Notes: generated by a model not told the origin, from the letters alone. A stretch of 64,000 bases of DNA from Pedobacter sp. N36a (GCF_014472395.1 NZ_JACSZW010000002.1:62001-126000); one strand, 5' to 3'. Positions 33,135-43,326 are shown, numbered from the stretch's first letter. Program-made: numbers and translations.

Positions 33135-36100
33135 ATGAAAAAGTCCGCAGTGACTAATCAATTAATTTTTAAAGTAATGCGTTTTTTTACCCTGATCTAC
33201 ATTTTTCTTTCTGTAATGCTCTTCGCAGGGCAGGCCTCGCCTTTAAAAGCGCAGGAACTCAACAGCAGGATCAGTTTCAGCTTTAAACACGGTACCTTAA
33301 CCGAATTACTTAAAAACATCGAAAAGAAAACCAATCTCTCTTTCGTTTACACCAACAAAGATGCCGTCTTAAACCGGTACATAGCCACTGTTAAAGCTGA
33401 AAATGAAATGGTCAGCACTTTGCTGCAGCGCATATTAACGCCAATGCAGCTGACTTACCAGGTTCAGAACAACCAGGTCATTATTAAAAAAGCAATCCGG
33501 GTAAAAGGAAGGGTAACCGACGAAAAGGGCCTGCCGATACCTGGTGTGAATATCATTGAAAAAGGAGTAGAAAATACCGCTGTAACCGATTTTAACGGGG
33601 AATATAGTGTAAATGTAAAGGACGCGGCTGCGGTACTTATTTTTAGAATGATGGGTTATCAGACCCAGGAAAAAGCAGTTAAAGGAGCGTCCGTGCTGAA
33701 TATTAATCTGGTACCTGATCAAACTGAGCTTTCAGAAGTAGTGGTCACCGCATTAGGGATTAAGCGTTCCGAAAAAGCATTGGGTTACTCCATTGCAACG
33801 GTTAAAGGTGCTGATGTGAGCACTGTTCCAGAGCTGAATGTGATCAATTCTCTAGCCGGAAAAGTGGCTGGTGTAAATGTGGTCAGTACAGGTTCTGATC
33901 CGGGTTCTTCTGCTTTCATCACGATCCGAGGGCAATCTTCTATTGCAACCGATAATCAGCCGCTGTTTGTGGTAGATGGTGTTCCTGTGGCACATTCTTT
34001 ACGTGCAACATCGGAGGTAGGACGTTCTTCAGTAGATTATGGCAGCCCGATTGCAGACATCAGTCCGGATGATATTGAAACGATTACCGTTTTGAAAGGC
34101 GCCAGTGCTGCAGCTTTATATGGCAGCAGGGCAGGAAGCGGCGTCATACTCATTACCACGAAGAGTGGTGCAGCAAGTAAAAAAGGTTTAGGAATAAGTT
34201 TCAATTCCAGTGCCCAGTACGACAAAGCTTATCTCTTTCCTCATTTCCAAACTGAGTTTGGTGCCGGTGAGGATACCGATGATCCAGCAGTTTCAACAAG
34301 TTCAGCATGGGGGCCTAGATTGAATGTAGGCAGCAAACACCTGCAATGGAACAGTCCGCTGGATGCCAATGGAAAGCCAATCCCTACCGATTGGGTATCC
34401 TATCCAAACAATGTGAAAGATTTTTATGAAACAGGCTCTACCTATACCAACAACCTAGCCATCACTGGTAAAAATGAATCTGGTAATTACAGACTTTCTT
34501 ATACCAACCTGGCGAATAAGGGCATTGTTCCCAATACAGATCTGAGCAGAAATACTTTAAATCTGGCTGCCACTTATGTATTGCATCCTAAACTGAAAAT
34601 CAGCACGAATTTCGGCTATGTAAATAATAAAAGTGACAACCGTCCATCAGCTTACCGGGAGAGTGTGACTCAAATGCTGTATTCGATGCCTGCCAATATG
34701 AACATTAATGATTTGAGAAATTATTGGAAGCCAGGGCGTGAAAATCTGGAACAATTCTCGCCGGATGACTCAGATAACCCGTTTTTTGTGGCCTACGAAC
34801 ATACTAATGGTTACGATAGAAACCGCATCACCGGAAATGTGCAGGCAGTAATTGACCTGACCAACGACTTGAGTTTTATGGCTCGTACCGGTCTTGATAT
34901 GTACAATGAACAGCATGAAACCAAGCGTCCTTTTAGTTCCAAGCGTTTTAAATTTGGCGGTTATGGTGTAGACAATAGTTTCTTCAAAGAGCAGAATACA
35001 GATTTCTTATTGAGCTACAAGAAAACCTTAAATGAAGACTGGTCATTTAGCCTTTCCGCTGGAGGAAACCAAATGGATCAAACGGCGAGAAGTACTGCGC
35101 AGCGTACCGAAAGTTTAAGTATCCCTGGCATTTATAACATCAACAATGCACAGGCTGGAACAATTACCAATTCGCAGTACAGCTCCCGCAAACGGATCAA
35201 CAGTTTGTATGGAATGGGACATGCTGCCTATAAAGACATGGTTTTCCTGGATGTCACCGGAAGAAATGACTGGTCCAGCACACTTCCTTCAGAAAACAAT
35301 TCTTATTTCTACCCTTCAGTTTCCTTTAGCACCATTTTGACAGATGTCTTTAAAATCAAGTCTAATGTACTGTCCTTTGCCAAAATCAGGGCCAATTGGG
35401 CGCAGGTAGGAAGTGATACTGATCCTTACCAATTGTACAACACCGTTCCTTTTAACCAGGATTGGGGTGATGTGAAAAGAGCGACTATTGAATTTAACCT
35501 TAAAAACAACTTCCTGAAACCAGAAATTGCTACTTCTTATGAATTCGGCGGAGATTTACGCTTCCTTGACAGCCGTTTGGGACTGGATGTCACCTGGTAC
35601 AAAACGAACAAAAGAAACCAGATCATCAATATCCCTACTACCATTGCTTCAGGTGCTTCAAACCGATTGATTAACGCAGGTAACATCCAAAATAGCGGAT
35701 GGGAAATTGGATTCTTTGCCGTTCCGGTAAAATCAGCCTTTAAATGGGAAATGAATGTAAACTTCACAAAGAATGAAAACAAAGTGATCTCCCTGATGGA
35801 GGGCTTACCGGAATATTCTATGGGTAGTGCCGATGGAGATAACATCCGTTACCTGATCAAAGAAGGGACAAAAATCGGTGATTTCTATACCCCAAGTTAT
35901 ACCAAAGTACCAACCGGACCAAACGCAGGTGCTGCTTTATTGGATAAAACAGGGCATTATATCCGCAACAACAGCGAATACCTAAAAGTTGGCAATTACA
36001 ATCCTGATTTTACAGTAGGCTTTAACAATACGTTCAGTTATAAACGTTTTACGCTTAATGTTTTGCTGGACTGGCGAAAAGGTGGTAATTTCTACTCCTA

Positions 36101-36587
36101 CGTCGTTAAAAGTTTGATCAATGCCGGTTTAACTGACAACACACTGGTAGGTCGAGACGCGCAAAGTGGTGGTTTGCCATGGGTAGATTCACAAGGAAGA
36201 AGCCGAAATGACGGGATGATCATTCCTGGGTTTATCGCCAATACTGATGGCACCTATGCTGAGAATAAGGTCATCATTGCCGCTTCCGATTTTTACAACA
36301 ACACCTATAACAAATATTACGAACGCTTAACCTACTCCGCAACTTTCCTGAAGTTAAGAGAAGCCTCATTAACTTATGTATTTAATCCCCAATTGCTGCG
36401 TAAGCTTCCAATCAGCAACCTTTCTATTTCCTTGATTGGTAGAAATCTGTATACCTGGACGGCCAATGGATTGGGCTATGATCCGGAAAGCACCATGAGT
36501 GTAACTGAAGGATTTAAATTGGGCGTTGGTCACTGGACACTGCCAGGAACACGTTCTTTTGGCTTTAAATTAAGTTGTAATTTTTAA
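33135..36587 (+). CDS. SusC-type TonB-linked outer-membrane protein with STN domain
   Basis: 1150 residues, full length. A signal peptide (to about residue 40) is followed by an STN (secretin/TonB N-terminal) domain (about 45-120, ISFSFKHGTLTELLKNIEKKT), which marks a transducer able to signal to FecR. A carboxypeptidase-like domain follows (VKGRVTDEKGLPIPGVNI), then the TonB plug (VINSLAGKVAGVNVVSTG, ITIRGQSSI, LYGSRAGSGVILITTK) and a long beta-barrel ending SCNF. With the SusD protein downstream it should import a substrate that also induces the locus. Neighbouring phosphatase and phosphodiesterase suggest organic phosphates. Confidence 0.96.
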   Translation: MKKSAVTNQLIFKVMRFFTLIYIFLSVMLFAGQASPLKAQELNSRISFSFKHGTLTELLKNIEKKTNLSFVYTNKDAVLNRYIATVKAENEMVSTLLQRILTPMQLTYQVQNNQVIIKKAIRVKGRVTDEKGLPIPGVNIIEKGVENTAVTDFNGEYSVNVKDAAAVLIFRMMGYQTQEKAVKGASVLNINLVPDQTELSEVVVTALGIKRSEKALGYSIATVKGADVSTVPELNVINSLAGKVAGVNVVSTGSDPGSSAFITIRGQSSIATDNQPLFVVDGVPVAHSLRATSEVGRSSVDYGSPIADISPDDIETITVLKGASAAALYGSRAGSGVILITTKSGAASKKGLGISFNSSAQYDKAYLFPHFQTEFGAGEDTDDPAVSTSSAWGPRLNVGSKHLQWNSPLDANGKPIPTDWVSYPNNVKDFYETGSTYTNNLAITGKNESGNYRLSYTNLANKGIVPNTDLSRNTLNLAATYVLHPKLKISTNFGYVNNKSDNRPSAYRESVTQMLYSMPANMNINDLRNYWKPGRENLEQFSPDDSDNPFFVAYEHTNGYDRNRITGNVQAVIDLTNDLSFMARTGLDMYNEQHETKRPFSSKRFKFGGYGVDNSFFKEQNTDFLLSYKKTLNEDWSFSLSAGGNQMDQTARSTAQRTESLSIPGIYNINNAQAGTITNSQYSSRKRINSLYGMGHAAYKDMVFLDVTGRNDWSSTLPSENNSYFYPSVSFSTILTDVFKIKSNVLSFAKIRANWAQVGSDTDPYQLYNTVPFNQDWGDVKRATIEFNLKNNFLKPEIATSYEFGGDLRFLDSRLGLDVTWYKTNKRNQIINIPTTIASGASNRLINAGNIQNSGWEIGFFAVPVKSAFKWEMNVNFTKNENKVISLMEGLPEYSMGSADGDNIRYLIKEGTKIGDFYTPSYTKVPTGPNAGAALLDKTGHYIRNNSEYLKVGNYNPDFTVGFNNTFSYKRFTLNVLLDWRKGGNFYSYVVKSLINAGLTDNTLVGRDAQSGGLPWVDSQGRSRNDGMIIPGFIANTDGTYAENKVIIAASDFYNNTYNKYYERLTYSATFLKLREASLTYVFNPQLLRKLPISNLSISLIGRNLYTWTANGLGYDPESTMSVTEGFKLGVGHWTLPGTRSFGFKLSCNF

Positions 36588-36599
36588 TGATTATCAGAA

Positions 36600-38072
36600 A
36601 TGAAATTCAAATATAAAACCATTCTGGTGCTGTTTGCAACCTTATTGGCTGCCTGTACTAAAGATTTCCAAGAAATCAATACCAACCCGAATTCCCCGGA
36701 AACGACCAACACAGAGTTTCTGATGTCGGAAGTAGTATTGTCTACCGCTTATGCCTATCAGGAAAATGCGGTGGGTAGAAGACCGGCATCGGCAGCCCGT
36801 TACCTGACGCTGGTTCGCAATACCGGATATGACCTTTTCGATTGGGGACCAGTGGATTGGACTGATATTTATGCCCGTTTATCTGTCAACAAAACTTTCA
36901 TGGAAACGGCACAAAAACGTTCTGAGAATCAATATGTGGCGATCAGCAAAATTATCAAAGCTTTTAACTTCGGTTATTTAACGGATTTATATGGTGATGT
37001 TCCTTATTCGCAGGCCTTGAAATCTAAAGAGAGTAATTTGATTTATCCGGAGTACGACCAGCAGCAGGCGATCTATCCTGATTTGCTAAAGGAACTTCGC
37101 GAAGCTAATGATCTTTTAAAAGGCGGAGCACCGGATATTAATGCCAAAGCTGATGTGATGTTCAAAGGCAAGGCTTTGCAGTGGAGGAAATTTGCCAACA
37201 GTCTGCGCTTAAGAATGCTGCTGCGCATCTCCAAAAATTATAGTCCGGCTTTTACTGAAATGCAGGAAATCATCAATGATAAAACAAACTTTCCAATATT
37301 TGAAAGCAGTGCTGATAATGCGGAAATCCCTTACCTGGGAAATCTGGCCGGTTATAGCTGGCCTGGAGGTCCGCTGGCAATGATTGATTTTGATTACCAG
37401 AAAACAAAAGTAAGTAAGGAACTGGTAGATCGTTTGGTTCAAAGAAATGACCCTAGATTGGCGGTATGGGTAGAACCCGTTAAAAGTACAGTAGGTTCAA
37501 CGGTAGACCTGAATAGATATGTTGGCGTACCGAATGCGATTGATGCGCCTGCGGCGTACAATGGCGGAGAGGATCATGTTTCGGTGTTTTCCTCCAGCTT
37601 TTTCAGAAAGAATGGTGCCTCTTCAAACCCTTTATTGAAAGCTAGTCTGCTGACCTATACAGAGCTCTGCTTTATCCTGGCGGAAGCTGTGCAGAAAGGA
37701 AAGTTAACTGTGCCTGGCGAAACCGCCGAATCGCTGTACTATAAAGGAATTAGAGAATCGATGAGCAGTTACGCGGTCACGGCTCCTCCAAGTTATTTCG
37801 ATCAGCTGATCGTGAAATATGACGGCACACAAGAGCAGCTGATCACCCAAAAATGGCTGGCCATGCTGTTCAAAGGTGCAGAAGGATGGTTTGATCAGCG
37901 CCGTACGGGTTATCCTGCTTTCGTTACCGGGCCGCTTGCTGCAGGCCGAGGGATCCCAAAACGTTATGTTTTTCCGGATTCTGAAAGCGCAAAAAATAAA
38001 GTGAACTACCAAAAAGCAGTTTCTGCCTTTGGCGCCGACAAAGAAACCACGTTAATGTGGTCCCTGAAATAA
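36600..38072 (+). CDS. SusD/RagB-like outer-membrane lipoprotein
   Basis: 490 residues. Signal peptide and lipobox with Cys19 (LLAACTKD). The mature N-terminus DFQEINTNPNSPE is the hallmark of the SusD-like subgroup that often pairs with SusC in non-polysaccharide loci. It is helical throughout, and the C-terminal region has EQLITQKWLAMLFKGAEGWFDQRRTGYP, the substrate-binding end of that subgroup. It is placed 12 bases after SusC and 23 bases before the phosphatase gene. Confidence 0.95.
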   Translation: MKFKYKTILVLFATLLAACTKDFQEINTNPNSPETTNTEFLMSEVVLSTAYAYQENAVGRRPASAARYLTLVRNTGYDLFDWGPVDWTDIYARLSVNKTFMETAQKRSENQYVAISKIIKAFNFGYLTDLYGDVPYSQALKSKESNLIYPEYDQQQAIYPDLLKELREANDLLKGGAPDINAKADVMFKGKALQWRKFANSLRLRMLLRISKNYSPAFTEMQEIINDKTNFPIFESSADNAEIPYLGNLAGYSWPGGPLAMIDFDYQKTKVSKELVDRLVQRNDPRLAVWVEPVKSTVGSTVDLNRYVGVPNAIDAPAAYNGGEDHVSVFSSSFFRKNGASSNPLLKASLLTYTELCFILAEAVQKGKLTVPGETAESLYYKGIRESMSSYAVTAPPSYFDQLIVKYDGTQEQLITQKWLAMLFKGAEGWFDQRRTGYPAFVTGPLAAGRGIPKRYVFPDSESAKNKVNYQKAVSAFGADKETTLMWSLK

Positions 38073-38095
38073 ATGATATATAACACAAATTCAAG

Positions 38096-39379
38096 ATGAA
38101 TATATTTAAACGTTCAATTGCGCTCATGGCCATGCTGGTAACGGCTGGCCTTAGCCAAACCAATGCCCAGGACTTTAATCCTAAACCTTTTCCGGATCGT
38201 GTGATTTTAACCTGGACGGGAAATCCTGAAGTGAGTCAGACGGTCACCTGGCGTACAGATACGACAATTACTGCGGCTAAAGCACAAATCAAAGCAGAAG
38301 ATTCTAGTCCAGCGCTGGAAGAATCGATTACCAATTATGATGCAGGATCTCGTGTTTTATCTGGGGGGAATAACTATGCCACTGCAAAATATCATCAGGT
38401 TACTTTTAACAATCTGAAACCAGGAACGGTGTATGCTTATCGCGTAGGGGCAGGGGAGCATTGGAGCGAGTGGTTTCAATTTACAACCGCTGCTAATACC
38501 AACAAGCCTTTTTCTTTTATTTATCTGGGCGACGCGCAGAATGACATTCGTTCCAAATGGTCACGCGTGATCAGAAAAGCATTTTCGCAGCAACCGGATG
38601 CCAGGTTCATCATCCATACCGGCGACTTGATCAATCGTTCTAACAATGATAAGGAATGGGGGGAATGGCATTATGGAGGTGGTTTCATCAATGGGATGAT
38701 TCCTAGTTTACCTTCGCCAGGGAACCATGAATATGTGAGGAATGAGCAAAAAAAGCTGGTTTTGGATCCGCATTGGGGGATACAGTATACCTTGCCGGGT
38801 AATGGGCCGAAAGGTCTGGAAGCATCGGTGTATTATGTCGATTATCAGAACGTTCGCATTATTTCTTTAGATTCTCAGATGATCATTCTGGATGAGGCTT
38901 CGGCTAAAATTCAATATGAATGGCTGGAAAAGGTATTAAAAGAAAACAAGCAATTGTGGACGGTCATTACTTTTCATCATCCTATCTTTTCTACCGCTAA
39001 AAGCAGGGACAATAAAGATTTCCGAGAACGTTTCAAACCATTATTTGATCAATACCATATCGATCTTGTATTGCAAGGACATGACCATACTTATAGCCGC
39101 GGACAAAATCTGCCCCGCGGATTATCTGGCAGGGAAGCCAGCGGACCAGTTTACCTGGTTTCTGTGGCCGGTCCTAAAATGTACAAAGTGGATGGTGCCA
39201 AATGGATGAATGTCTCTTTGGAAAACACACAGCTTTTTCAAACGATTCATGTGGATGGTCAGCACTTAAAGTTTGAAGCGTATAAAACTTCTGGAGAATT
39301 GTTCGATGCTTTTTCTCTGAAGAAAACAAGCAGAGACCATGCCGCTGAATTTACAGACCTGAACCCCGCTTCGAAATAA
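38096..39379 (+). CDS. Purple acid phosphatase-like metallophosphoesterase, secreted
   Basis: 427 residues. Signal peptide (to about residue 25, TNAQ), an N-terminal fibronectin-III-like module (SQTVTWRTD..., ending VYAYRVGAGEHWSEW), then a calcineurin-like catalytic domain with GDAQND, GDLINR, GNHEY, HHPIF and GHDHTYSRG. These are the five PAP blocks, but the tyrosine expected in block two (GDxxY) is Asn180, so the iron ligand that gives the purple colour is missing. It should release phosphate from monoesters or diesters in the periplasm or outside. The next gene is a phosphodiesterase, which supports a shared phosphate-ester role. Confidence 0.93.
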   Translation: MNIFKRSIALMAMLVTAGLSQTNAQDFNPKPFPDRVILTWTGNPEVSQTVTWRTDTTITAAKAQIKAEDSSPALEESITNYDAGSRVLSGGNNYATAKYHQVTFNNLKPGTVYAYRVGAGEHWSEWFQFTTAANTNKPFSFIYLGDAQNDIRSKWSRVIRKAFSQQPDARFIIHTGDLINRSNNDKEWGEWHYGGGFINGMIPSLPSPGNHEYVRNEQKKLVLDPHWGIQYTLPGNGPKGLEASVYYVDYQNVRIISLDSQMIILDEASAKIQYEWLEKVLKENKQLWTVITFHHPIFSTAKSRDNKDFRERFKPLFDQYHIDLVLQGHDHTYSRGQNLPRGLSGREASGPVYLVSVAGPKMYKVDGAKWMNVSLENTQLFQTIHVDGQHLKFEAYKTSGELFDAFSLKKTSRDHAAEFTDLNPASK

Positions 39380-39407
39380 CAACAGCACTAAAATAATCAT
39401 CATAAAA

Positions 39408-40253
39408 ATGACGATCATGAATCTAAAAAAAGTTTTTTTAACACTGATCTTGATGAGCTTCATTTCTATTACATTTGGACAGCGGACCATCGTGCCGCTG
39501 CCTAAATGTAAAAATGGCTTTATCGTGATTGCCCACCGGGGAAGCCATTTGGTAAAACCCGAAAATAGCATCGCCGCGATGGAAGAAGCGATTGAACTTG
39601 GCGTTGATTATGTAGAAATAGACCTTCGGACCACCCGTGATGGGCATTTGGTTTTAATGCACAATGAAACCGTAGATGGAACTACCAATGGAAAAGGTAG
39701 AATTCAAGACTTAACCCTGGATGAAGTTCAAAAACTAAGTTTGAATGTGAAGGATGGTAAGCAGTATCGTGTGCCAGGTTTTATAGAGGCCTTAAAGACC
39801 TGCAAGAACCGGATTAACATTTATCTGGATTTTAAAGCAGCTAATGTTTTGAAGGCCTACCAGGAAATTCAGGCTGCTGGGATGCAAAAACAAGTATTGG
39901 TTTATATCAACAAAACAGACGATTATAAATCCTGGCGTGCATTGGCTCCACAGCTGCCATTGATGTCTGGCTTGCCAAAAAGTATCAAAACAAAAGAAGA
40001 GCTAGCGGCAGTTCTTCAGCAAATGCCTTTGGAAGCGACAGACAATATTCCGAATCCCATGCTTGTGGAGGCGATGAGGGAAAATGGATTGTCGATCTTT
40101 TTAGATGTGCAAATGGCAAATGAAGATCCGATAAAATGGAAAGCGGCCATGGATAAAGGGATTCAGGGCCTGCAAACGGATCATCCGGCTGCGCTAATTC
40201 AATATTTAAAGACCAATCAGCTGCGGAATGGATTAAAGGTTTCAGGACTATAG
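39408..40253 (+). CDS. Glycerophosphodiester phosphodiesterase, secreted
   Basis: 281 residues. Signal peptide (MNLKKVFLTLILMSFISITFG; an ATG three codons further on would also do). The GDPD barrel begins with the catalytic HRG block (IAHRGSHLVKPENS) and continues EIDLRTTRDGHLVLMHNETVDGTT, giving both catalytic His residues and the metal-binding Glu/Asp. It should split glycerophosphodiesters into glycerol-3-phosphate and an alcohol. With the phosphatase upstream it could convert phospholipid headgroups to free phosphate. Last gene of the locus. Confidence 0.95.
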   Translation: MTIMNLKKVFLTLILMSFISITFGQRTIVPLPKCKNGFIVIAHRGSHLVKPENSIAAMEEAIELGVDYVEIDLRTTRDGHLVLMHNETVDGTTNGKGRIQDLTLDEVQKLSLNVKDGKQYRVPGFIEALKTCKNRINIYLDFKAANVLKAYQEIQAAGMQKQVLVYINKTDDYKSWRALAPQLPLMSGLPKSIKTKEELAAVLQQMPLEATDNIPNPMLVEAMRENGLSIFLDVQMANEDPIKWKAAMDKGIQGLQTDHPAALIQYLKTNQLRNGLKVSGL

Positions 40254-40341
40254 TGGAGACGTTTTTTCATCTTTGCAGTGATCCTTGTGTTTTATGGAGG
40301 ATTTGTTGTAATTTCAAAGCAACCCAACTATTGTTTTAAGT

Positions 40342-41496
40342 ATGCAGGTAGCCAGTGATTTATTTTATCATCATTTACCAGAGCATAAATTGTCTCTGCC
40401 CGAATTGTTGAAAACTACAAGTTTGTTTGAGCAGGTGCCTGCGGACTGGCATGTGATCATCAGCGACATCAAAGGATCTACTCAAGCGATACAGGATGGA
40501 CAGCATGAAACGGTTAACTTTCTAGCGACCGGCAGTATTGTCGCAGTGCTGAATTTCGTTTTCAAAAGCGGCATTACAGTCCCTTTCTTTTTTGGCGGGG
40601 ATGGTGCCACATTTATCGTTCCCCCGTCGGTAGTAACTGCGCTAATGGATTTGCTGCTGCTTTATAAAGAAAGTGTGCAGCTTAATTTTGGACTCCATCT
40701 CCGAGTGGGTACAGTCCCTGTGCAGGAGATCTATGGCCAGGGACAAGAACTTCGGATCAGTAAGTTCCATATTTCGAGCTCGTTTTCTATTCCTGTGGTT
40801 CTTGGAACAGGCTTGAATTATGCAGAACGACTGATCAAAGCCGAAGATTATTTGTTTAACCCATTGGAGGCGATTGCAACTGAATTGGACCTGAGCGGAA
40901 TGCAGTGCCGTTGGGATAAAATTGGACCTCCTGAAAATAGTACTGAGGTGGTTACCCTGTTGGTTGTAGCTGGTAATGGTCATGAGCAGTCGGCCGTATT
41001 TAGTAAAGTATTTACTTTATTAGATGATATTTATGGGGAACCGAAGAAGCGGCAGCCAATTTCAGTAGCAAAACTCAAACTGAAAACTACTTTTAACCGC
41101 CTGAATCTGGAGCTGAGAGCAAGGACGGGTTCGCTGAATTTCGTTGAACTGATCCGTACCTGGCTGACCAATTTATATGGTTATGTCTATTTTTATACCG
41201 AACCGGGCAAGAACTACCTGAACCGATTGGTAGAAATGTCTGATACCTTGGTGATTGATGGTAAAATTAATACGGTGATTTCCGGGGATGACAGGCAAAG
41301 ATTGAAACTACTGAGTGCTTTGGAGGAACTAGAAAAGGCGGGAGAGGTTAAATACGGAGTAAATATTAGTAATGATGCGATCATGTCTTGTTATGTTCGT
41401 GATCTGGAAGAAGGGCATGTTCATTTTGTAGATGGATCAGAAGGAGGGTATACGAAAGCAGCAATCCTGCTGAAGTCTAAATTTAAATACAAATAA
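40342..41496 (+). CDS. DUF3095-family protein (cyclase-like fold)
   Basis: 384 residues, cytoplasmic. The N-terminal region resembles a class III nucleotidyl cyclase: VIISDIKGSTQAIQDGQ (metal Asp of the first strand) and FFFGGDGATFIVPP (second Asp). The rest includes NFGLHLRVGTVPVQEIY and a C-terminal DUF3095 part, with LKLKTTFNRLNLELRAR and a possible winged-helix end (RLKLLSALEELEKAGEVKYG). No cyclase activity has been shown for DUF3095 to my knowledge. It starts 88 bases after the phosphodiesterase gene and may be separately expressed. Confidence 0.9.
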   Translation: MQVASDLFYHHLPEHKLSLPELLKTTSLFEQVPADWHVIISDIKGSTQAIQDGQHETVNFLATGSIVAVLNFVFKSGITVPFFFGGDGATFIVPPSVVTALMDLLLLYKESVQLNFGLHLRVGTVPVQEIYGQGQELRISKFHISSSFSIPVVLGTGLNYAERLIKAEDYLFNPLEAIATELDLSGMQCRWDKIGPPENSTEVVTLLVVAGNGHEQSAVFSKVFTLLDDIYGEPKKRQPISVAKLKLKTTFNRLNLELRARTGSLNFVELIRTWLTNLYGYVYFYTEPGKNYLNRLVEMSDTLVIDGKINTVISGDDRQRLKLLSALEELEKAGEVKYGVNISNDAIMSCYVRDLEEGHVHFVDGSEGGYTKAAILLKSKFKYK

Positions 41497-41592
41497 AACC
41501 TATCCATATTGTTACATTTAAACAAACGCTTGCGTAACAGTCCTGATACAGTCGCCGTTTTTCCTTGTTCCCTAATTGGCTAACTTAGGCCT

Positions 41593-43326
41593 ATGAAACA
41601 GCTATTTTTTATTTGTCTATCCTTCTTTTGTTTAAACATTAAGGCTCAGGACGCCAGCTTAGCACTGCAAAAAAAACCTTTGGTAAATCCTCAGATTCTC
41701 AAAGAGGAGTGGGCTAAAGAACCCAATGGATTAAATGTGAGTTTTGCCTCCTCTAATGTACGTTTTGCAAGAGAACTGCCAGCAAAAATAATAGTGCAAA
41801 AAGCTTGGGCAGCAAAAGCCTGGAAAGGCGAAAAAATACACACACAAATACTGGTATGGACAAACAAAGATTTGAACAATATCAGTGTACAGCTGGAAGA
41901 CCTGAAAGATACACAAGGCCATGTGATTAAAAAGGAAAACCTGACCGCTGGCTTCCTGGATTATGTCATTACTGATGAATTCAGAGATGGCTGCGGCCAC
42001 AGAAAGCCACAGGATTTCGATTCTTCTTATGTTGCCGATGCCATTGACACAAAAACTAAATCAGTAGTACTGAAAAAAAATAGCACCCAGCCAATTTGGT
42101 TGAGTATCAAAGTACCAGCAAACACCATTGCTGGAAATTATAAAGGCACCATCAAGGTAAAAGGGGATCAGGAATATGCTTTAGCGGTCATGGTTCAGGT
42201 ATTGAACAAGACATTGCCAGCGCCTGATAAATGGCAATATGATCTAGACTTATGGCAGCATCCAGCGGCTATAGCCCGTGTGCACAATGCAAAATTGTGG
42301 AGCGAGGAACATTTTTCATTGATGAAAGATTACTATACCATGCTGGCGGACGCAGGTCAAAAAACGATTACTGCGAGTATCGTAAATGAGCCTTGGGGAC
42401 ATCAAACTTATGATGATTATCCGAGTTTGGTAAAGTGGACCAAGAAAAAGGATGGTTCCTGGACATACGATTACAGTTTATTTGATAAATACATCTCCTT
42501 TGTAATGGATTGCGGCATTACCGAACGTATCAACTGTTACAGTATGGTACCATGGAAAATCGCTTTCACTTATTACGACGAAGCTGCGCAAAAAGAAGCG
42601 GTGTTTACGGATGCGATTGGTACACCAGGTTATCATGCTTTCTGGAAGACGATGCTAGTTGATTTTACACAACATTTGAAACAAAAAGGATGGTTCAGCA
42701 AAACTTATATTGCCATGGACGAAAGACCAATGGAGGCGATGAAATCTGTCATCAAATTATTAAAAGAGACCGATAAAAACTGGAAAATTGCCTTGGCTGG
42801 AGATTATCATCCGGAAATAGAACAAGATATTGATGTGTATTGTGTGGCTTCAAGGTGGGAGTTCCCGGCAGCTACATTGGCGAAACGTAAGGAAAAAGGT
42901 CAGCTGAGCACCTGGTATACCTGCTGTACGGAGCCTTATCCAAATGGCTTTACTTTCTCTTCACCGGCAGAAGGCGTTTGGATTGGCTGGTATACGGCAA
43001 GCAAAAATATGGAAGGATATTTACGATGGGCTTATAACAGCTGGACAAAAGATCCGCTAAAAGATAGCCGTTTTATCACCTGGCCAGCAGGCGATACTTA
43101 CATGGTTTACCCGGGGCCTTTGAGTTCTATCCGGTTCGAGAAACTTATTGAAGGCGGCCAGGATTTTGAGAAAATCAAATATTTAAGAGCTGTTTATGCT
43201 AAAAATAAGCAGACAAAACAGTTAAATGACCTCAATAAGGCCCTGGAGATTTTTGACATCAAATCATTGTCGAAGACCACAGCTGATGACATGCTGAAGA
43301 AAGTAAAACCATTGCTGAATCAATAG
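41593..43326 (+). CDS. GH123-type glycoside hydrolase (DUF4091), secreted
   Basis: 577 residues with a signal peptide (to about residue 19, IKAQ). A beta-sandwich N-terminal part (residues 40-210) precedes a TIM barrel with YDLDLWQHPAAIARVH and the conserved Asp-Glu pair D376-E377 in AMDERPMEAM, equivalent to the acid pair of GH123 exo-beta-N-acetylgalactosaminidases, which use substrate assistance. The C-terminal SxRWEFPAA and GYLRWAYNSWTKDPL fit DUF4091. The likely substrate is a terminal beta-GalNAc, but many GH123/DUF4091 members are uncharacterised. It starts 96 bases after the DUF3095 gene. Confidence 0.85.
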   Translation: MKQLFFICLSFFCLNIKAQDASLALQKKPLVNPQILKEEWAKEPNGLNVSFASSNVRFARELPAKIIVQKAWAAKAWKGEKIHTQILVWTNKDLNNISVQLEDLKDTQGHVIKKENLTAGFLDYVITDEFRDGCGHRKPQDFDSSYVADAIDTKTKSVVLKKNSTQPIWLSIKVPANTIAGNYKGTIKVKGDQEYALAVMVQVLNKTLPAPDKWQYDLDLWQHPAAIARVHNAKLWSEEHFSLMKDYYTMLADAGQKTITASIVNEPWGHQTYDDYPSLVKWTKKKDGSWTYDYSLFDKYISFVMDCGITERINCYSMVPWKIAFTYYDEAAQKEAVFTDAIGTPGYHAFWKTMLVDFTQHLKQKGWFSKTYIAMDERPMEAMKSVIKLLKETDKNWKIALAGDYHPEIEQDIDVYCVASRWEFPAATLAKRKEKGQLSTWYTCCTEPYPNGFTFSSPAEGVWIGWYTASKNMEGYLRWAYNSWTKDPLKDSRFITWPAGDTYMVYPGPLSSIRFEKLIEGGQDFEKIKYLRAVYAKNKQTKQLNDLNKALEIFDIKSLSKTTADDMLKKVKPLLNQ

